A stretch of 22,903 bases of DNA from a virus. The stretch lies in the IMG/VR virus record IMGVR_UViG_3300044619_001435, positions 1 to 22,903 of that record; one strand, given 5' to 3'. The notes beneath the pieces were generated by a model. That model was not told where the DNA came from. It ran no database searches and was given only the letters and a program-made list of their open reading frames with translations. The position numbers were made by a program, and so were the translations under genes. This document shows positions 1-9,277 of the stretch, in pieces. Each line of letters starts with the position of its first letter. Positions within the stretch are counted from its first letter, which is position 1.

Positions 1-167
1 CCATTGTTGCTATTCTCAAAAGCATTCTTACGGGCCATAAAAGCTACCTCAGAAGCCACCATAGAGGCTATGTGACGTAGCGAGTATTGGCTGTCATCAT
101 TCCTGATACCCTTATAGTAAGTAGTCAGGATCTGCTCAGAAATATAACCGTAGGTTGTAACTGCCAT
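1..167 (-). CDS. Phage structural protein, N-terminal part (runs off the left edge)
   Basis: The first 55 codons are visible and begin MAVTTYGYISEQILTTYYKG; the rest lies outside the window. The ATG (165-167) overlaps the stop of the upstream connector-like gene by one base (TAATG), which indicates translational coupling. The visible part looks mostly helical, with no signal peptide or membrane segment. The position, directly downstream of capsid and connector genes in the same direction, suggests a neck, tail-adaptor or other virion protein. I do not recognise the family, and the functional call is inference from context only. Confidence 0.6.
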   Translation of the reverse strand, partial: MAVTTYGYISEQILTTYYKGIRNDDSQYSLRHIASMVASEVAFMARKNAFENSNN

Positions 168-847
168 TATAATCCAGTTTGAGTTTTAACTTGAGCAAAT
201 TGTGAAACGTCTCCGTCTTTCAGGTTGATTCCGATGTAGCTCAATGCAATGTATATAATCTCGTTCATATCAACATCTTCCCACTTAGGCTGAACACTTG
301 CAAGTGCGTTATACACAGGTCTACCATTAACGGTAGTGTAAGCCCATACCATATCTTCTGGCTTTCTCAAATAGAATAGTTTGTAAACTATGTTCTGAGT
401 CTTAGGGTAGAATTGATATTTATCTTTTAGTTGCGTGTAAATAGGGAACTCTGAGTCTGGAGCATCGTAGTAACTTGTTAAGTTATTAGCTACACGATCC
501 TGCTCTACACGAGTAACCTCATAAGGCACGTTATTAATATCTTTTGTTAAAGAAACAGTCTGAAACATTGTTGCTGGGATAGCAGCTTGCCCATTTGCAT
601 CTGTAGTCAAGTTTGTGGACTCCAAGAATGGACTCAAGCTATTACTGATTTTCTCAGTTACAGCGTAAGATATTTTAGGAACTGGCCTATCGTATCTGTA
701 ATCGTTTTGATTTCCGTAGAGCTTATTGAAGTATTGAACCTGAGCTCTATTGATAACCAAATTAAACTCTTCTGGCGAAATATATCCACCAGCACTACTC
801 TTTTTAGTAATGAAGTTTATGAACTTGTATACTTCGTCTATAGTCAT
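167..847 (-). CDS. Probable head-tail connector / neck protein
   Basis: 226 aa from the ATG at 845-847. An upstream in-frame ATG exists but lies inside the preceding terminator and before a TATCTTTG promoter element, so the shorter start is preferred. The N-terminus is helical (residues 1-45, with the phrase SAGGYISPEEFNLVINRAQ), followed by a mixed alpha/beta region rich in Tyr, Pro and Asn. No membrane segment is seen. It sits third after the capsid gene and is coupled by TAATG to the next gene. Head-completion or adaptor proteins usually occupy this place in tailed phages. The call rests on context and general look, not on a recognised catalytic motif. Confidence 0.6.
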   Translation of the reverse strand: MTIDEVYKFINFITKKSSAGGYISPEEFNLVINRAQVQYFNKLYGNQNDYRYDRPVPKISYAVTEKISNSLSPFLESTNLTTDANGQAAIPATMFQTVSLTKDINNVPYEVTRVEQDRVANNLTSYYDAPDSEFPIYTQLKDKYQFYPKTQNIVYKLFYLRKPEDMVWAYTTVNGRPVYNALASVQPKWEDVDMNEIIYIALSYIGINLKDGDVSQFAQVKTQTGL

Positions 848-854
848 CGTGATA

Positions 855-862
855 CAAAGATA
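855..862 (-). promoter_or_regulatory. Bacteroidota -7 element before connector gene
   Basis: The minus strand reads TATCTTTG, a full match to the TAnnTTTG -7 element. No TTG lies at the ideal 19-21 base spacing. The predicted start of transcription is within a few bases of the ATG at 847, so the mRNA would be nearly leaderless. It lies just after a terminator, consistent with a restart of transcription inside the structural block. Confidence 0.45.
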
Positions 863-880
863 ATCAATATTTAGACCCCT

Positions 881-918
881 TTTTAAAACAAAGCCACCCA
901 TCATCACGACAGGTGGCT
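881..918 (-). terminator. Rho-independent terminator after the 288-aa virion gene
   Basis: On the minus strand AGCCACC (918-912) pairs perfectly with GGTGGCT (898-892) across a 13-base loop, followed by TTGTTTT. It lies downstream of the gene ending at 948 and upstream of the connector gene. Confidence 0.7.
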
Positions 919-947
919 AACACAAGAGAAAGGAATCAAGGAAGCTC

Positions 948-1814
948 TTACATTCTCTTCAATTGCTCTACAAGCTTGATTGCATCTTCGTTATTTTGCA
1001 TAACTAATTTAGCAACGTCTTGGGCAATATCTGATCCTTTAGGAGCATCCATAATAACCTTCCGTGACTCAGACCATACAAGTTTACCTTCAATGATCGC
1101 AGTCGAGATAATATTCTCAGTCACACCCTTGTGAACTAAATAAGAAATTTCGTTCTTAGGATCGACAAAGTGTTTTAAGAAGTAACGAGGATTAGCCTTA
1201 GCCTTCATAATGAACTCACGTCTAATCTCTCTTTCGCTTTTCTGAGTATTAATACCTAATACAAATGCGAATGGAACCATCTCCTCGTCACTGCACTCTT
1301 TAGCAATTTTTAAAGCCTCAAATTCAATTTCAAATGAATCTAATGCGTTGTCAAGATCTTTTTCTTCATCTACTAATCGGAAAATGGTCTTCGAGTTTTG
1401 TTTGCGGTATTTCTTACCTTCAAAGCCATCTTGATGCATTAATGCGGCGAGCTTATTACGCTCCCAGCCCTTAACAGTCATCTTCCCATAAATGAAGATC
1501 AAATCTTCGTACTCATCATACCTTGGCTCGATTCCTTCTTGGTCATCTACCCAGATTGAATCAATACCTTTTAAACATCTCCATCTACGGCTTCTTTGAG
1601 TTACCTCATCAATCGCAATACCTTCGCTCGCTAATTTGTAGAACGGAGGGAATGGATCATAAGGCGATTGGCCTGTATCTGGATCTTTTGGTTTATACTT
1701 TTCGTATGTATCAGTTAATACGAATGTATAACTCTTGTCAATTTCATTAACCTCAACTTTCTTCTTACCAAAGTTAGGGTTCCCTTTTTTCTTAACTTGT
1801 GTTAATTCTTCCAT
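948..1814 (-). CDS. Phage virion-associated protein, unknown function
   Basis: 288 aa. The N-terminus is lysine-rich (KKKGNPNFGKKK, about residues 8-19) and probably flexible. It is followed by a folded region with the conserved-looking phrases PPFYKLASEGIAIDEVTQRSRR and YEDLIFIYGKMTVKGWERNK. The middle (about 150-200) is acidic and helical, and the C-terminus is a helical tail. There are no transmembrane segments. It lies immediately downstream of the major capsid gene, separated by a strong terminator, so it is expected at lower dose than capsid. I do not recognise a named family; a head-associated role is inferred from position. Confidence 0.6.
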   Translation of the reverse strand: MEELTQVKKKGNPNFGKKKVEVNEIDKSYTFVLTDTYEKYKPKDPDTGQSPYDPFPPFYKLASEGIAIDEVTQRSRRWRCLKGIDSIWVDDQEGIEPRYDEYEDLIFIYGKMTVKGWERNKLAALMHQDGFEGKKYRKQNSKTIFRLVDEEKDLDNALDSFEIEFEALKIAKECSDEEMVPFAFVLGINTQKSEREIRREFIMKAKANPRYFLKHFVDPKNEISYLVHKGVTENIISTAIIEGKLVWSESRKVIMDAPKGSDIAQDVAKLVMQNNEDAIKLVEQLKRM

Positions 1815-1830
1815 TTTCTTTCCTTTTGTG

Positions 1831-1864
1831 TTATAAAATAAGGGGGAGAGCGAACCCTCCCCCT
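1831..1864 (-). terminator. Strong terminator of the capsid gene
   Basis: On the minus strand AGGGGGAG (1864-1857) pairs perfectly over 8 bp with CTCCCCCT (1848-1841) around an 8-base loop, followed by TATTTTATAA. It begins 8 bases after the capsid stop codon. The GC-rich stem stands out in this AT-rich genome and would limit read-through into the next genes. Confidence 0.8.
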
Positions 1865-1871
1865 ATATTAA

Positions 1872-3209
1872 TTACGCACCTTTTACGATCACGTATTGGT
1901 TTGCACCCATTACTTGTACACCGAAGTATCCAACTTGAGACACAGTCAGCTCCATTTTAGCAGAGGTTGGAACTTTTGCCAAACCGCCAGTTTCAGCGAT
2001 CTGTACTTTCTGTCCATTACCTAAGATATCTTGGTAGCGAATGTTGAAACGAGGTACTACGTTACGAGTTTTAGCATCAACAGCTGAACCTTTAGGGATC
2101 AACAAGCCGAAGTTGTTACGCTGAGCGCCAGCAGGGCTTGAGCCGTAGAAAGCAGCATCAGAGAAAGGCAAGTAACGAGTAAAGTTGAATTTACGTTGTA
2201 GTGGAGTAAATGATTTGAAACCACGAGCTAAATCCATATCAGCCATATCACCAGTTTGGTTGTAAAGGATAGCACCGTTATTGAACTCAGCACCTAAAGC
2301 GGTTTGAATTGCAATGTGTTGGTTAGTATCGCACAACCAGTCATACTCTTGAGGAGCACCTTGTGCATCTAATTGACGCTCGATGTCAGCAAAAGTAGTG
2401 TTTACGCCGAAAGTAGCATAGTTAACAGTTTGACCGTTAGCTTGAGTTTGTTGGATTACACCAGCAGTTCCAGACTCACCGTTAGCTAAGTTATCAGCCA
2501 AGTTAGAGTCCATCAACATCAATTCACGCTGTAACAAGAATTTCTTGTTGTCATCAGCTAATTGCTTATACTTGTAGTAACGTTGACCATCATATTCGAA
2601 GTCAATCGCTTCCGCTAAGTTTAAGTCAGTAAAACGAGAATCGATACGGATTTGAGATACGTAGTTAGTGTACTTGTCGATTGTCTGTACTTGAGTAGCA
2701 GTGTAATCAGAAGCTTCACCTACGTATTTGAAACCACGACCTTGTAAGATGTCACCAGCAAGAACTGAAGCGTTATCAGCTAAGATAACAGGCTTAATGG
2801 TCATAGTTTGAGAGTTGGTACCTTTACCAGATACAGCAGTTACGATAGATTCAACACCAGTACGAGAGTTGAAGAATACCATACCTACTTCAGGTAAAGA
2901 TTTGTAGTTGCTAGAGTATAAATCACCAGCAGATAATACAACAACGATAGTTGCACCAGCAGCACCAGAAACGGTAGTTGAAGAAGTCACGAATGACATC
3001 TGACGACCTTTTGATTCATACCAGTAGAACAATTTGTTGTCTGAAGCCATAGTGTTACCAGCAAGCTCGTTCATCATTACATAAGGAACGAATTGGAACT
3101 TGTCGATAAATTCTTTGTACGCACGAGGTACAACGATATTTAGCTCCGAGATGAGGGTCCCCGCACGGGTTGCCGATGCGGAGGTAAAGGTACTTGGAGT
3201 AGTAGCCAT
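1872..3209 (-). CDS. Major capsid protein (probable)
   Basis: 445 aa, starting MATTPSTFTSASATRAGTLI. It has the composition of a HK97-type shell protein: Ala, Thr, Gly, Val and Asn rich, no membrane segments, a helical N-arm (residues 15-45, RAYKEFIDKFQFVPYVMMNE), beta-rich central domains, and a C-terminal beta segment ending in QVMGANQYVIVKGA. It follows portal and scaffold-like genes in the classical order, and a very strong terminator follows it, as expected for the most highly expressed virion gene. Codons are strongly biased (GCT, GTA, GGT, AAC), unlike neighbouring genes, which also fits high expression. Family assignment is from order, length and composition; I cannot run a fold search. 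Confidence 0.85.
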   Translation of the reverse strand: MATTPSTFTSASATRAGTLISELNIVVPRAYKEFIDKFQFVPYVMMNELAGNTMASDNKLFYWYESKGRQMSFVTSSTTVSGAAGATIVVVLSAGDLYSSNYKSLPEVGMVFFNSRTGVESIVTAVSGKGTNSQTMTIKPVILADNASVLAGDILQGRGFKYVGEASDYTATQVQTIDKYTNYVSQIRIDSRFTDLNLAEAIDFEYDGQRYYKYKQLADDNKKFLLQRELMLMDSNLADNLANGESGTAGVIQQTQANGQTVNYATFGVNTTFADIERQLDAQGAPQEYDWLCDTNQHIAIQTALGAEFNNGAILYNQTGDMADMDLARGFKSFTPLQRKFNFTRYLPFSDAAFYGSSPAGAQRNNFGLLIPKGSAVDAKTRNVVPRFNIRYQDILGNGQKVQIAETGGLAKVPTSAKMELTVSQVGYFGVQVMGANQYVIVKGA

Positions 3210-3240
3210 TTTTTTCTTTTTTTAAGGTTAATTAATAATT

Positions 3241-4353
3241 TTATAAACTCAACACATAGTTACCAAAGTCGTAAGGATCTCCGCCTTTAGCGTCAAATGT
3301 TTTACCAGGAGAGCCAATCTCGATATTCTTTAGGTCTTTACCTATCAAATCCATCTTGGCTTTTTCTTTAGCTTGAGTCCAGCCTGACTTAAACATCTTC
3401 TCGTTATTTTCAAGAATATACACATCCTCGGTAATCTTCTTGACATTTGGCGAGCCGTCTTGGTTAAGCCAACCTCTCTGTACTAAATAGCTTTCGGCAT
3501 TGAAGCTCTTCATAGTTTCTACCAGCTGCTTTTTCTCTTCTTCAGTAACTTTATAGGACACATCCTCGTCTCCTAATTTAAAGTTGAATTCGTCAAGCTT
3601 AGGTACTTCTATTTCCACAGCCGAAATCCACTCTTTCTGATGCTTTTCAATCTCTTCTTGAGTTAGACCTTGCGGCTCTGGAGCTTTTTCTGCCTCCTGT
3701 TTAACATTATTTTCAGGCTTTATCTTTCCTGAAATTGGTAATTGAATGTTCGCTTTAATCTCCTCAAGCTCAACTCTCTTTTCCATAGCGTCTCTTTTGA
3801 GGAGTTTTTGAGCTCTATCAATCTCTTTGTTAAGCTTGATAGCCTCTTTATATGCTTCAGGGTCTAAGTCTTGATCAATTTCGCTCAAGTCTATTTTATC
3901 CTGAAACAATGCAGCACCATATTTCTGCTCTAATTCAAACTGAATGTCTTCGTCATCCCAGTTCTGGTGCTCGCCTTCCAGATATCCAGCAATAATATCT
4001 AAGTCAGATATAGAACTGTAGTCTGTGTTTTTGATGGTTAGGTACTCAAATAGTGCCTGCTCATCTTCTTCTGTCAAATCTAAACCAACAGATATTTCTT
4101 CTAACTGTTGTTGTACTTCTTCTTCCTGAGCTTCAACCTGTGTTTCTGGTTGAGTCTCTGGTTGAGTTTCAGCTTCTACAGTTTCCTGTTGTTGCTCCTG
4201 TACTTCTTCTGAGCTTTGTGTATCTTCTACACTTTGCTCCTCTGTAGCTACTGCTTCTTGTGTCTCAGTAGTTTCCTGTTTTTGCTCTTGGGTTTCTGGG
4301 CTAAAATTATTAGCCAATACGTCCTCCCAAGACGCTGCCTTGTTTACTTCCAT
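3241..4353 (-). CDS. Acidic scaffold-like head assembly protein
   Basis: 370 aa. Residues about 18-85 are a low-complexity Glu/Gln/Thr tract with short repeats (ETQPETQPETQ). The middle is acidic and helical with a strong coiled-coil look (about 160-205, with EAYKEAIKLNKEIDRAQKLL). The C-terminus (from about 290) is more globular and holds ESYLVQRGWLNQDGSP. An acidic, coiled-coil protein between portal and capsid is the usual picture of a scaffold or head-assembly chaperone. No protease catalytic triad was recognised. The repetitive DNA at 4130-4290 may vary in length between relatives. Confidence 0.75.
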   Translation of the reverse strand: MEVNKAASWEDVLANNFSPETQEQKQETTETQEAVATEEQSVEDTQSSEEVQEQQQETVEAETQPETQPETQVEAQEEEVQQQLEEISVGLDLTEEDEQALFEYLTIKNTDYSSISDLDIIAGYLEGEHQNWDDEDIQFELEQKYGAALFQDKIDLSEIDQDLDPEAYKEAIKLNKEIDRAQKLLKRDAMEKRVELEEIKANIQLPISGKIKPENNVKQEAEKAPEPQGLTQEEIEKHQKEWISAVEIEVPKLDEFNFKLGDEDVSYKVTEEEKKQLVETMKSFNAESYLVQRGWLNQDGSPNVKKITEDVYILENNEKMFKSGWTQAKEKAKMDLIGKDLKNIEIGSPGKTFDAKGGDPYDFGNYVLSL

Positions 4354-4375
4354 TTTGTGTTCCTTTCTTGTTATG

Positions 4376-4383
4376 CAAAATTA
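4376..4383 (-). promoter_or_regulatory. -7 element before the scaffold gene
   Basis: The minus strand reads TAATTTTG, matching TAnnTTTG, 23 bases before the scaffold ATG. A -33 TTG at the right spacing is not evident, so this is a partial promoter match that could drive scaffold and capsid. Confidence 0.35.
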
Positions 4384-4403
4384 GTGATTATAAGTAAGTG
4401 TTT

Positions 4404-6872
4404 TTAAGACTGCATTGCTACTTGTTCAGCTCCCTCTTCTCCAGCTTCCTGCTCCATCTCAGCACCTTCCATTTGCTGAGCGCCCTGTTCCATCATTTGC
4501 TGTTGAGCTAACATAGCCTGTTGTTCAGCCATCATCTTTTGTTGTTGGTCCATAATCTCTTCAGCAATCAACTGCTTCTGAGTTTGAACTACACCTTCGA
4601 TACCATCGAATAACCAGCTAGGCATTTGCTCAATAGACTGACCTTGTTCTAATAGTTTCTCAAGTGTTTTGACACGCAAGATGTTAAAGTATTTAAGAGT
4701 TTCAGATTCTTTTTGGTTCTCAAGCTCTTCTTGCATTTGCTGAAGTTTGAATTGAGCTTTAGCCTGCTCTAATTGTAATTCACCTTGAGATTTAGCCTGA
4801 GCAGCTTGAACAGCCTGTTGCATTTGCATTTCACTGTTCTTCTGAGCTTCCTCCATTCTTAATCTACGTCTCTTCTTCTGAGCAGAGATTAAATAGTAAT
4901 TAGCAGCTTTAGGATTGTCAAGTAATCTGATCTGTATAGCATCTTCTAATTCGATGCTTTGTTGAGCTAACGCCTGTTGAATGTTAGCCTCTAACTGTGC
5001 TTTTTCTTTATCGTCTATAGTAGCTTCAATCTTAACATCAAAATTGGTCTTCTCAAAACCATCTTCAGCTTCTAATTTGATATACTCAACTCTATCTGTG
5101 CCAAGAGCATATTTATAACCTTCGTATCCAGTCTCACCGAATACTAAGATATCCCATAATCTCATTTGGGCGAGCTTAGCAGTTTTCTCTAAGATATTTA
5201 AGTAAGAGTTGTAGATATAGTTTACAGAGCTCTCTCCGATTTGGCGAGCATCCTCTAATACACCACGACCTACAGCCTGGTTAGTAATCATACCTTGGTC
5301 AAGTGCGTTAGAACCAATCATTCTCTCAAGCTTCGCTAACTCAAAATTGTAAAGCTCAATGAACGCCTGTAACTTTCCGCTGAATGGCACGTTTAAAGGA
5401 GTGATTGGAGGTCTTGAATTTCCTTCCAGTTCATCCACTTGTCCTTTTGTAAATACAACACCCGTTTGTTTGTAAATACGGATAAGCTCCATTGGCTGTA
5501 AAAGCCCTTTACCGTTACCCAAATCTACATCACTCATACCTGCGATATCAACGATATAACCGTCTGGTGCAGCTTGAGCAATAATCTTTTGCATTTGCAG
5601 GTGAGCTAACTGCATCTGTTTGATAGATGGAATCATCGTCTCAATCAAAGGTTTGTTAGTCATCCTGTTATTGTTGTACATATATAACGAGAACGGCAAT
5701 AAGCACTCCTGTAAGTTCTCGTTAGGCTTCAACATATTCTTAGCTACAGCCCAATGTAAAAGGTGGTTAGTATCACAGATCCAAGCTCCTTCGTATTCTA
5801 CATAGTAAGGTTTAGACTGCACATACTCCTTACCTTCTTTTATCTTCTCAGTTCTATCTAATAGAGTCTTACCAAATCTATCTTGGTTTTTCTCGTATTT
5901 AAGATTATAAAGAGTTTTGTAGGAGAGCTGTAGTACTGGCACCCTAAACGCATCGTAAGGTCTAGAGAATGCATTTGAATATTGGTAGTTCCAAGTAAAT
6001 GTCCAAGATGCAGGGTTTGAGTATTTACCAGTAGCGTTTTTAGCCAAGTTGAATAACTCCTGCTCTGAAACTTTTCCTGGGTACATCATACGAACATCCA
6101 TAATACTCATATAAACTACCTCACCCACCCACTCAATATCTTTAAAGTCATTACGCTCACTGTAAGAAAGAACCAGGTTGTAAGGATTTACCTTTCTAAT
6201 TCTCACCTTACCATTAGCGTCTAAGTATGTTTTAGTTCCACCAATACCAAAGTTGATTAAATCATCTAAGATATCGTCTTTAATTTCACGGATGTCGTTA
6301 TCGTAAAGAACAAGGTCAATACCTTGCTCCATCATCACCTCTTCTCTTTGCTTATAGTTAAAGCCAAAGTAAATATCATTTTCCTCCGCATCTTCTGGAG
6401 TGAAAGCAGAAGGGTCTTCCAGTTTCATCCCAGTTGATTCTTCTAAAGCAGCTATCTCATTTTTAAATTCCATACGGAATTGAGCCTCAGCTTTCTCCTT
6501 GCTCTTCTTAGATACGCTAACGGGGTCTATTGCATTACATCTAATTTTTTCTACACGCTGATTAAATCTATCTTTAATACGCTGAATAATAGGGATAGCA
6601 ATAGGTAGTGGTGTGAAGTCTAAGTTAGAATATGGCTGCTGGCCGTTAATATCAAGGTAATCCAAAAACTCCTGCATCGGCTGCTGACCAGTTGCGTAAG
6701 ATACGTTATAGTCAAATCTAACTTGACGTTGCTTTTGGCTTACACCTCCATACCCGTTTAACCACTGGGTATAGATACTTTTCATAACTTTTAAGCCGTA
6801 TTCTGGAGAGTTCTTATCCGAGTCGTTTGCTAACGGATTGGGAAAACCGTAATAAGTTTCTGCTGCTGCCAT
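4404..6872 (-). CDS. Portal protein
   Basis: 822 aa. It forms the ring at the head vertex through which DNA is packaged and released. The N-terminal two-thirds has the mixed alpha/beta look of large portals, with the phrase LDFTPLPIAIPIIQRIKDRFNQR near residues 84-106. The region around 520-560 (MIGSNALDQGMITNQAVGRG) and the following long helices fit the clip and stem zones. The last ~130 residues are a Gln/Met/Glu-rich helical tail likely to be coiled coil, comparable to a portal barrel. Size is large, like portals of podovirus-like phages of Bacteroidota. It lies between TerL and the scaffold gene, in standard order. No frameshift was seen. Confidence 0.85.
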   Translation of the reverse strand: MAAAETYYGFPNPLANDSDKNSPEYGLKVMKSIYTQWLNGYGGVSQKQRQVRFDYNVSYATGQQPMQEFLDYLDINGQQPYSNLDFTPLPIAIPIIQRIKDRFNQRVEKIRCNAIDPVSVSKKSKEKAEAQFRMEFKNEIAALEESTGMKLEDPSAFTPEDAEENDIYFGFNYKQREEVMMEQGIDLVLYDNDIREIKDDILDDLINFGIGGTKTYLDANGKVRIRKVNPYNLVLSYSERNDFKDIEWVGEVVYMSIMDVRMMYPGKVSEQELFNLAKNATGKYSNPASWTFTWNYQYSNAFSRPYDAFRVPVLQLSYKTLYNLKYEKNQDRFGKTLLDRTEKIKEGKEYVQSKPYYVEYEGAWICDTNHLLHWAVAKNMLKPNENLQECLLPFSLYMYNNNRMTNKPLIETMIPSIKQMQLAHLQMQKIIAQAAPDGYIVDIAGMSDVDLGNGKGLLQPMELIRIYKQTGVVFTKGQVDELEGNSRPPITPLNVPFSGKLQAFIELYNFELAKLERMIGSNALDQGMITNQAVGRGVLEDARQIGESSVNYIYNSYLNILEKTAKLAQMRLWDILVFGETGYEGYKYALGTDRVEYIKLEAEDGFEKTNFDVKIEATIDDKEKAQLEANIQQALAQQSIELEDAIQIRLLDNPKAANYYLISAQKKRRRLRMEEAQKNSEMQMQQAVQAAQAKSQGELQLEQAKAQFKLQQMQEELENQKESETLKYFNILRVKTLEKLLEQGQSIEQMPSWLFDGIEGVVQTQKQLIAEEIMDQQQKMMAEQQAMLAQQQMMEQGAQQMEGAEMEQEAGEEGAEQVAMQS

Positions 6873-6924
6873 TAATCCTAATATAAATTATTTACAAAAT
6901 TAGTCAATTTAATTGTGCGATTTT

Positions 6925-8934
6925 TTAAAACCTATTGAGGTTAACAGGCTTAGCGTGTTTAAGAAATACTAATTTTTGCTCCTTAGCTTCTACCTTCACA
7001 TTTTCTGTTCCAGCGAGCAAACTCATACCGAATGCTACAGTGTCGTCATACTTTGTTCTTTTGGCGTGTTTATAAGCCATCAGATCAACGATCAGCTCAT
7101 CGAAGTATATCTTGTCGCAGTGAAGCTCAACGTAGTCGTAGACCGTGTCAAAATGCTTCTGGAGAGCAAACGGATCTTTAGATGGTGTACCGTACTTAAC
7201 CTTCTTATTTTTCCTGTTAGGATCAATAGTAGATTTAGGCCTCCACATTACATAGTTCTTATATCCCTTATTGATAAAGTACTCGTAGTAATCTTCCACG
7301 TCACTCTCGTAATTAGCCTTGCAGCCAAAGTATTCGCACAGCATAATAATGTTATCGTGGAATATAGATTTTAACGGAGGTCTGTCTGAATATCTTACAA
7401 CGCACAGTCCGCTATCCTCTGGATCTTCTGGGTCGTGTTTTCTGTACACATAAGCTACACCGTTTGATCCCTGCTCACCTGTAATAATCGTACTGGCGAA
7501 TGGATCGACTCCGATTGCAAATGAAGCTGTGTTATCTGGCCTCTTAAATCCGCCTTCAACTATGTTTTTATTAGACTTAGTCTGGTCTTTAAAATCCCAT
7601 ACCATCTGGAACTTTCCTTTTGGATCTGGTCTCCACGTTACAGTGCCATCCTGCCTTCTGTAAAAAGTCACTCTATTAACTAAACCTTTTGGCGCATATT
7701 CCCTCAAATAGGTGAGCTGATTATTAAGATTTAGTGCATTAAAGTGACACTGGCTCGAATCGGTCTGGAATGCTTCTTCTACAGTTAGGGGAAGCTTTCT
7801 TTTTTCAGAGGCCAACTGCCTGTCATCTAAGCCCTGTCTGTTTCTTAGAATGTAGTCTTTGGCGAGCTGTTGTCTGGAATATCCGTACTCATCTATAAAC
7901 GCAACCCCAGTAATATCGTCTTCTCCATAATACCCCATATACGCAGGATTAAAATAACGCCATAATCCACTTTGGGTTTTACCGCTCTCCAGCTTCTCAT
8001 TAGGGTTTGATTTATCCCAGATGTTCTTATATTGTACCGATGCCTCAAACGAATCTCCATCCTCTACTGTTGTTGTTATTAACGCTTTACCTATAATCCT
8101 GGATCCGTTCACTAAACAGAATCTTACTACGTTCCAGGTTTCCTCTACGTCTACATTCTCAGCCTTAGCGGCCTCATCAAATATATAAGTCTTTAGTTTC
8201 TGTCCGTCATATGCAGTCTTTACTGTTGCTGCATAGTCTATCCAGGAGTTCAGAGCTACTGAGTATTCTTTCTTCTGCGCCTTAGTGCTTCTTTTACCTG
8301 GCTCAAAGAAACGGAGAGCTGACTTGGGATTTGATTCTCCTTCATCTATTGGTTTTAGGAATGATGGCATACGTTGCCATCTTTGTACTAACTTTGAGTA
8401 TAAGTCTTTAGCCGCATCGTTTGTCTTTGACTGGATACCGCAATGCGAGAACTGGACTAATATGGTTCTTAGGTAAGCTATGATGATAGATACCTCTCCC
8501 TTTCCCCAGCGGCGTGGTGTAGTCAAACACAATCCATAACACGAAGGGTCTTTCTCTATTGTATCCCAAACGTAGAAGAAGTCACGTTGAGCATCTGTGA
8601 ACAATGGCTTATCGCCATCGATAATCATATAGTTCAAGAATGCGTAGTGATATCCAGTAATGTATTCCAGGTTCCCGTTATTGAAGAACCAGTAACCATT
8701 CTTGATTCTGTCAAATTCCCTTACAGCAATCTCGCTCTGTGTATCCTCATCCAGCTCATCAAAATCCTCTACTACATCTACGTATTCAAACTTCTGCTTA
8801 GACTTCTCCTTATCGTAGTTAGCAATCTGTCTGAATAGGGGAGGAGCTGGCAACTCCACCTGTATTTCCCCGCATACACGCTTTCTCTCAAATTTATCGA
8901 GAGCTGAGTCTATTAAGTCTTTATCAATTGCCAC
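6925..8934 (-). CDS. Terminase large subunit (packaging ATPase-nuclease)
   Basis: 669 aa motor that cuts concatemeric DNA and pumps it into proheads through the portal. The Walker A-like motif is TPRRWGKGE (residues 139-147), the Walker B is TYIFDEA (249-255, with D253 and E254), and a coupling TTT lies at 287-289. The C-terminal RNase H-like nuclease shows VDPF (D477), YESD (E543) and KYDD (D630/D631). The residue after the Walker A lysine is Gly rather than Ser/Thr, a departure from textbook P-loops. The start overlaps the 117-aa gene upstream by 11 bases, suggesting coupling. Length and motif order are complete. Confidence 0.93.
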   Translation of the reverse strand: MAIDKDLIDSALDKFERKRVCGEIQVELPAPPLFRQIANYDKEKSKQKFEYVDVVEDFDELDEDTQSEIAVREFDRIKNGYWFFNNGNLEYITGYHYAFLNYMIIDGDKPLFTDAQRDFFYVWDTIEKDPSCYGLCLTTPRRWGKGEVSIIIAYLRTILVQFSHCGIQSKTNDAAKDLYSKLVQRWQRMPSFLKPIDEGESNPKSALRFFEPGKRSTKAQKKEYSVALNSWIDYAATVKTAYDGQKLKTYIFDEAAKAENVDVEETWNVVRFCLVNGSRIIGKALITTTVEDGDSFEASVQYKNIWDKSNPNEKLESGKTQSGLWRYFNPAYMGYYGEDDITGVAFIDEYGYSRQQLAKDYILRNRQGLDDRQLASEKRKLPLTVEEAFQTDSSQCHFNALNLNNQLTYLREYAPKGLVNRVTFYRRQDGTVTWRPDPKGKFQMVWDFKDQTKSNKNIVEGGFKRPDNTASFAIGVDPFASTIITGEQGSNGVAYVYRKHDPEDPEDSGLCVVRYSDRPPLKSIFHDNIIMLCEYFGCKANYESDVEDYYEYFINKGYKNYVMWRPKSTIDPNRKNKKVKYGTPSKDPFALQKHFDTVYDYVELHCDKIYFDELIVDLMAYKHAKRTKYDDTVAFGMSLLAGTENVKVEAKEQKLVFLKHAKPVNLNRF

Positions 8935-9277
8935 GTATCAAATCCTCTGGTCTTAATATCTTTTTCTTTTCGGGCTTAGTATCCTGCTCATCTTCTTTTT
9001 CGTTGAGCTGTGCTAATATCTTAAGCTTATCCATTTTGTCAATAAGCTTCATAACCTTATCAATCATAGCATCTGACTTGTCGTCATTGATGTACTTACC
9101 TGCAATAGCGCCGTTACGTATGTTGCTAATATCGTTAGCAAAATCGCCAGCAATACCACTAAGCTCCGAAAGTAATCTTTTAGCACCGTCATTCCTGTAC
9201 GCCGCCAATTCCGTTTCCAAATATTCAACATAATCTAATTGCTCCTGTTTTAATCCTTTTAGGTTCGGTCTATTCAT
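8924..9277 (-). CDS. Small helical protein before TerL, possible small terminase subunit
   Basis: 117 aa and almost entirely helical. A coiled-coil-like N-terminus (LKQEQLDYVEYLETELAAYR) is followed by a Gly/Asp segment, a second amphipathic helix (MIDKVMKLIDKMDKLKILAQ) and a charged Lys/Glu tail. Its 3' end overlaps the TerL start by 11 bases and its own start overlaps the upstream gene by 8 bases. A small helical protein coupled to TerL is typical of a small terminase subunit, but no helix-turn-helix is visible here. The upstream 211-aa protein is an alternative candidate for that role. Confidence 0.5.
   Translation of the reverse strand: MNRPNLKGLKQEQLDYVEYLETELAAYRNDGAKRLLSELSGIAGDFANDISNIRNGAIAGKYINDDKSDAMIDKVMKLIDKMDKLKILAQLNEKEDEQDTKPEKKKILRPEDLIRGN

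Noticed and set aside
4130-4300. DNA repeats around the start of the scaffold-like gene
   Set aside because: They encode the low-complexity Glu/Gln/Thr tract and need no separate explanation.
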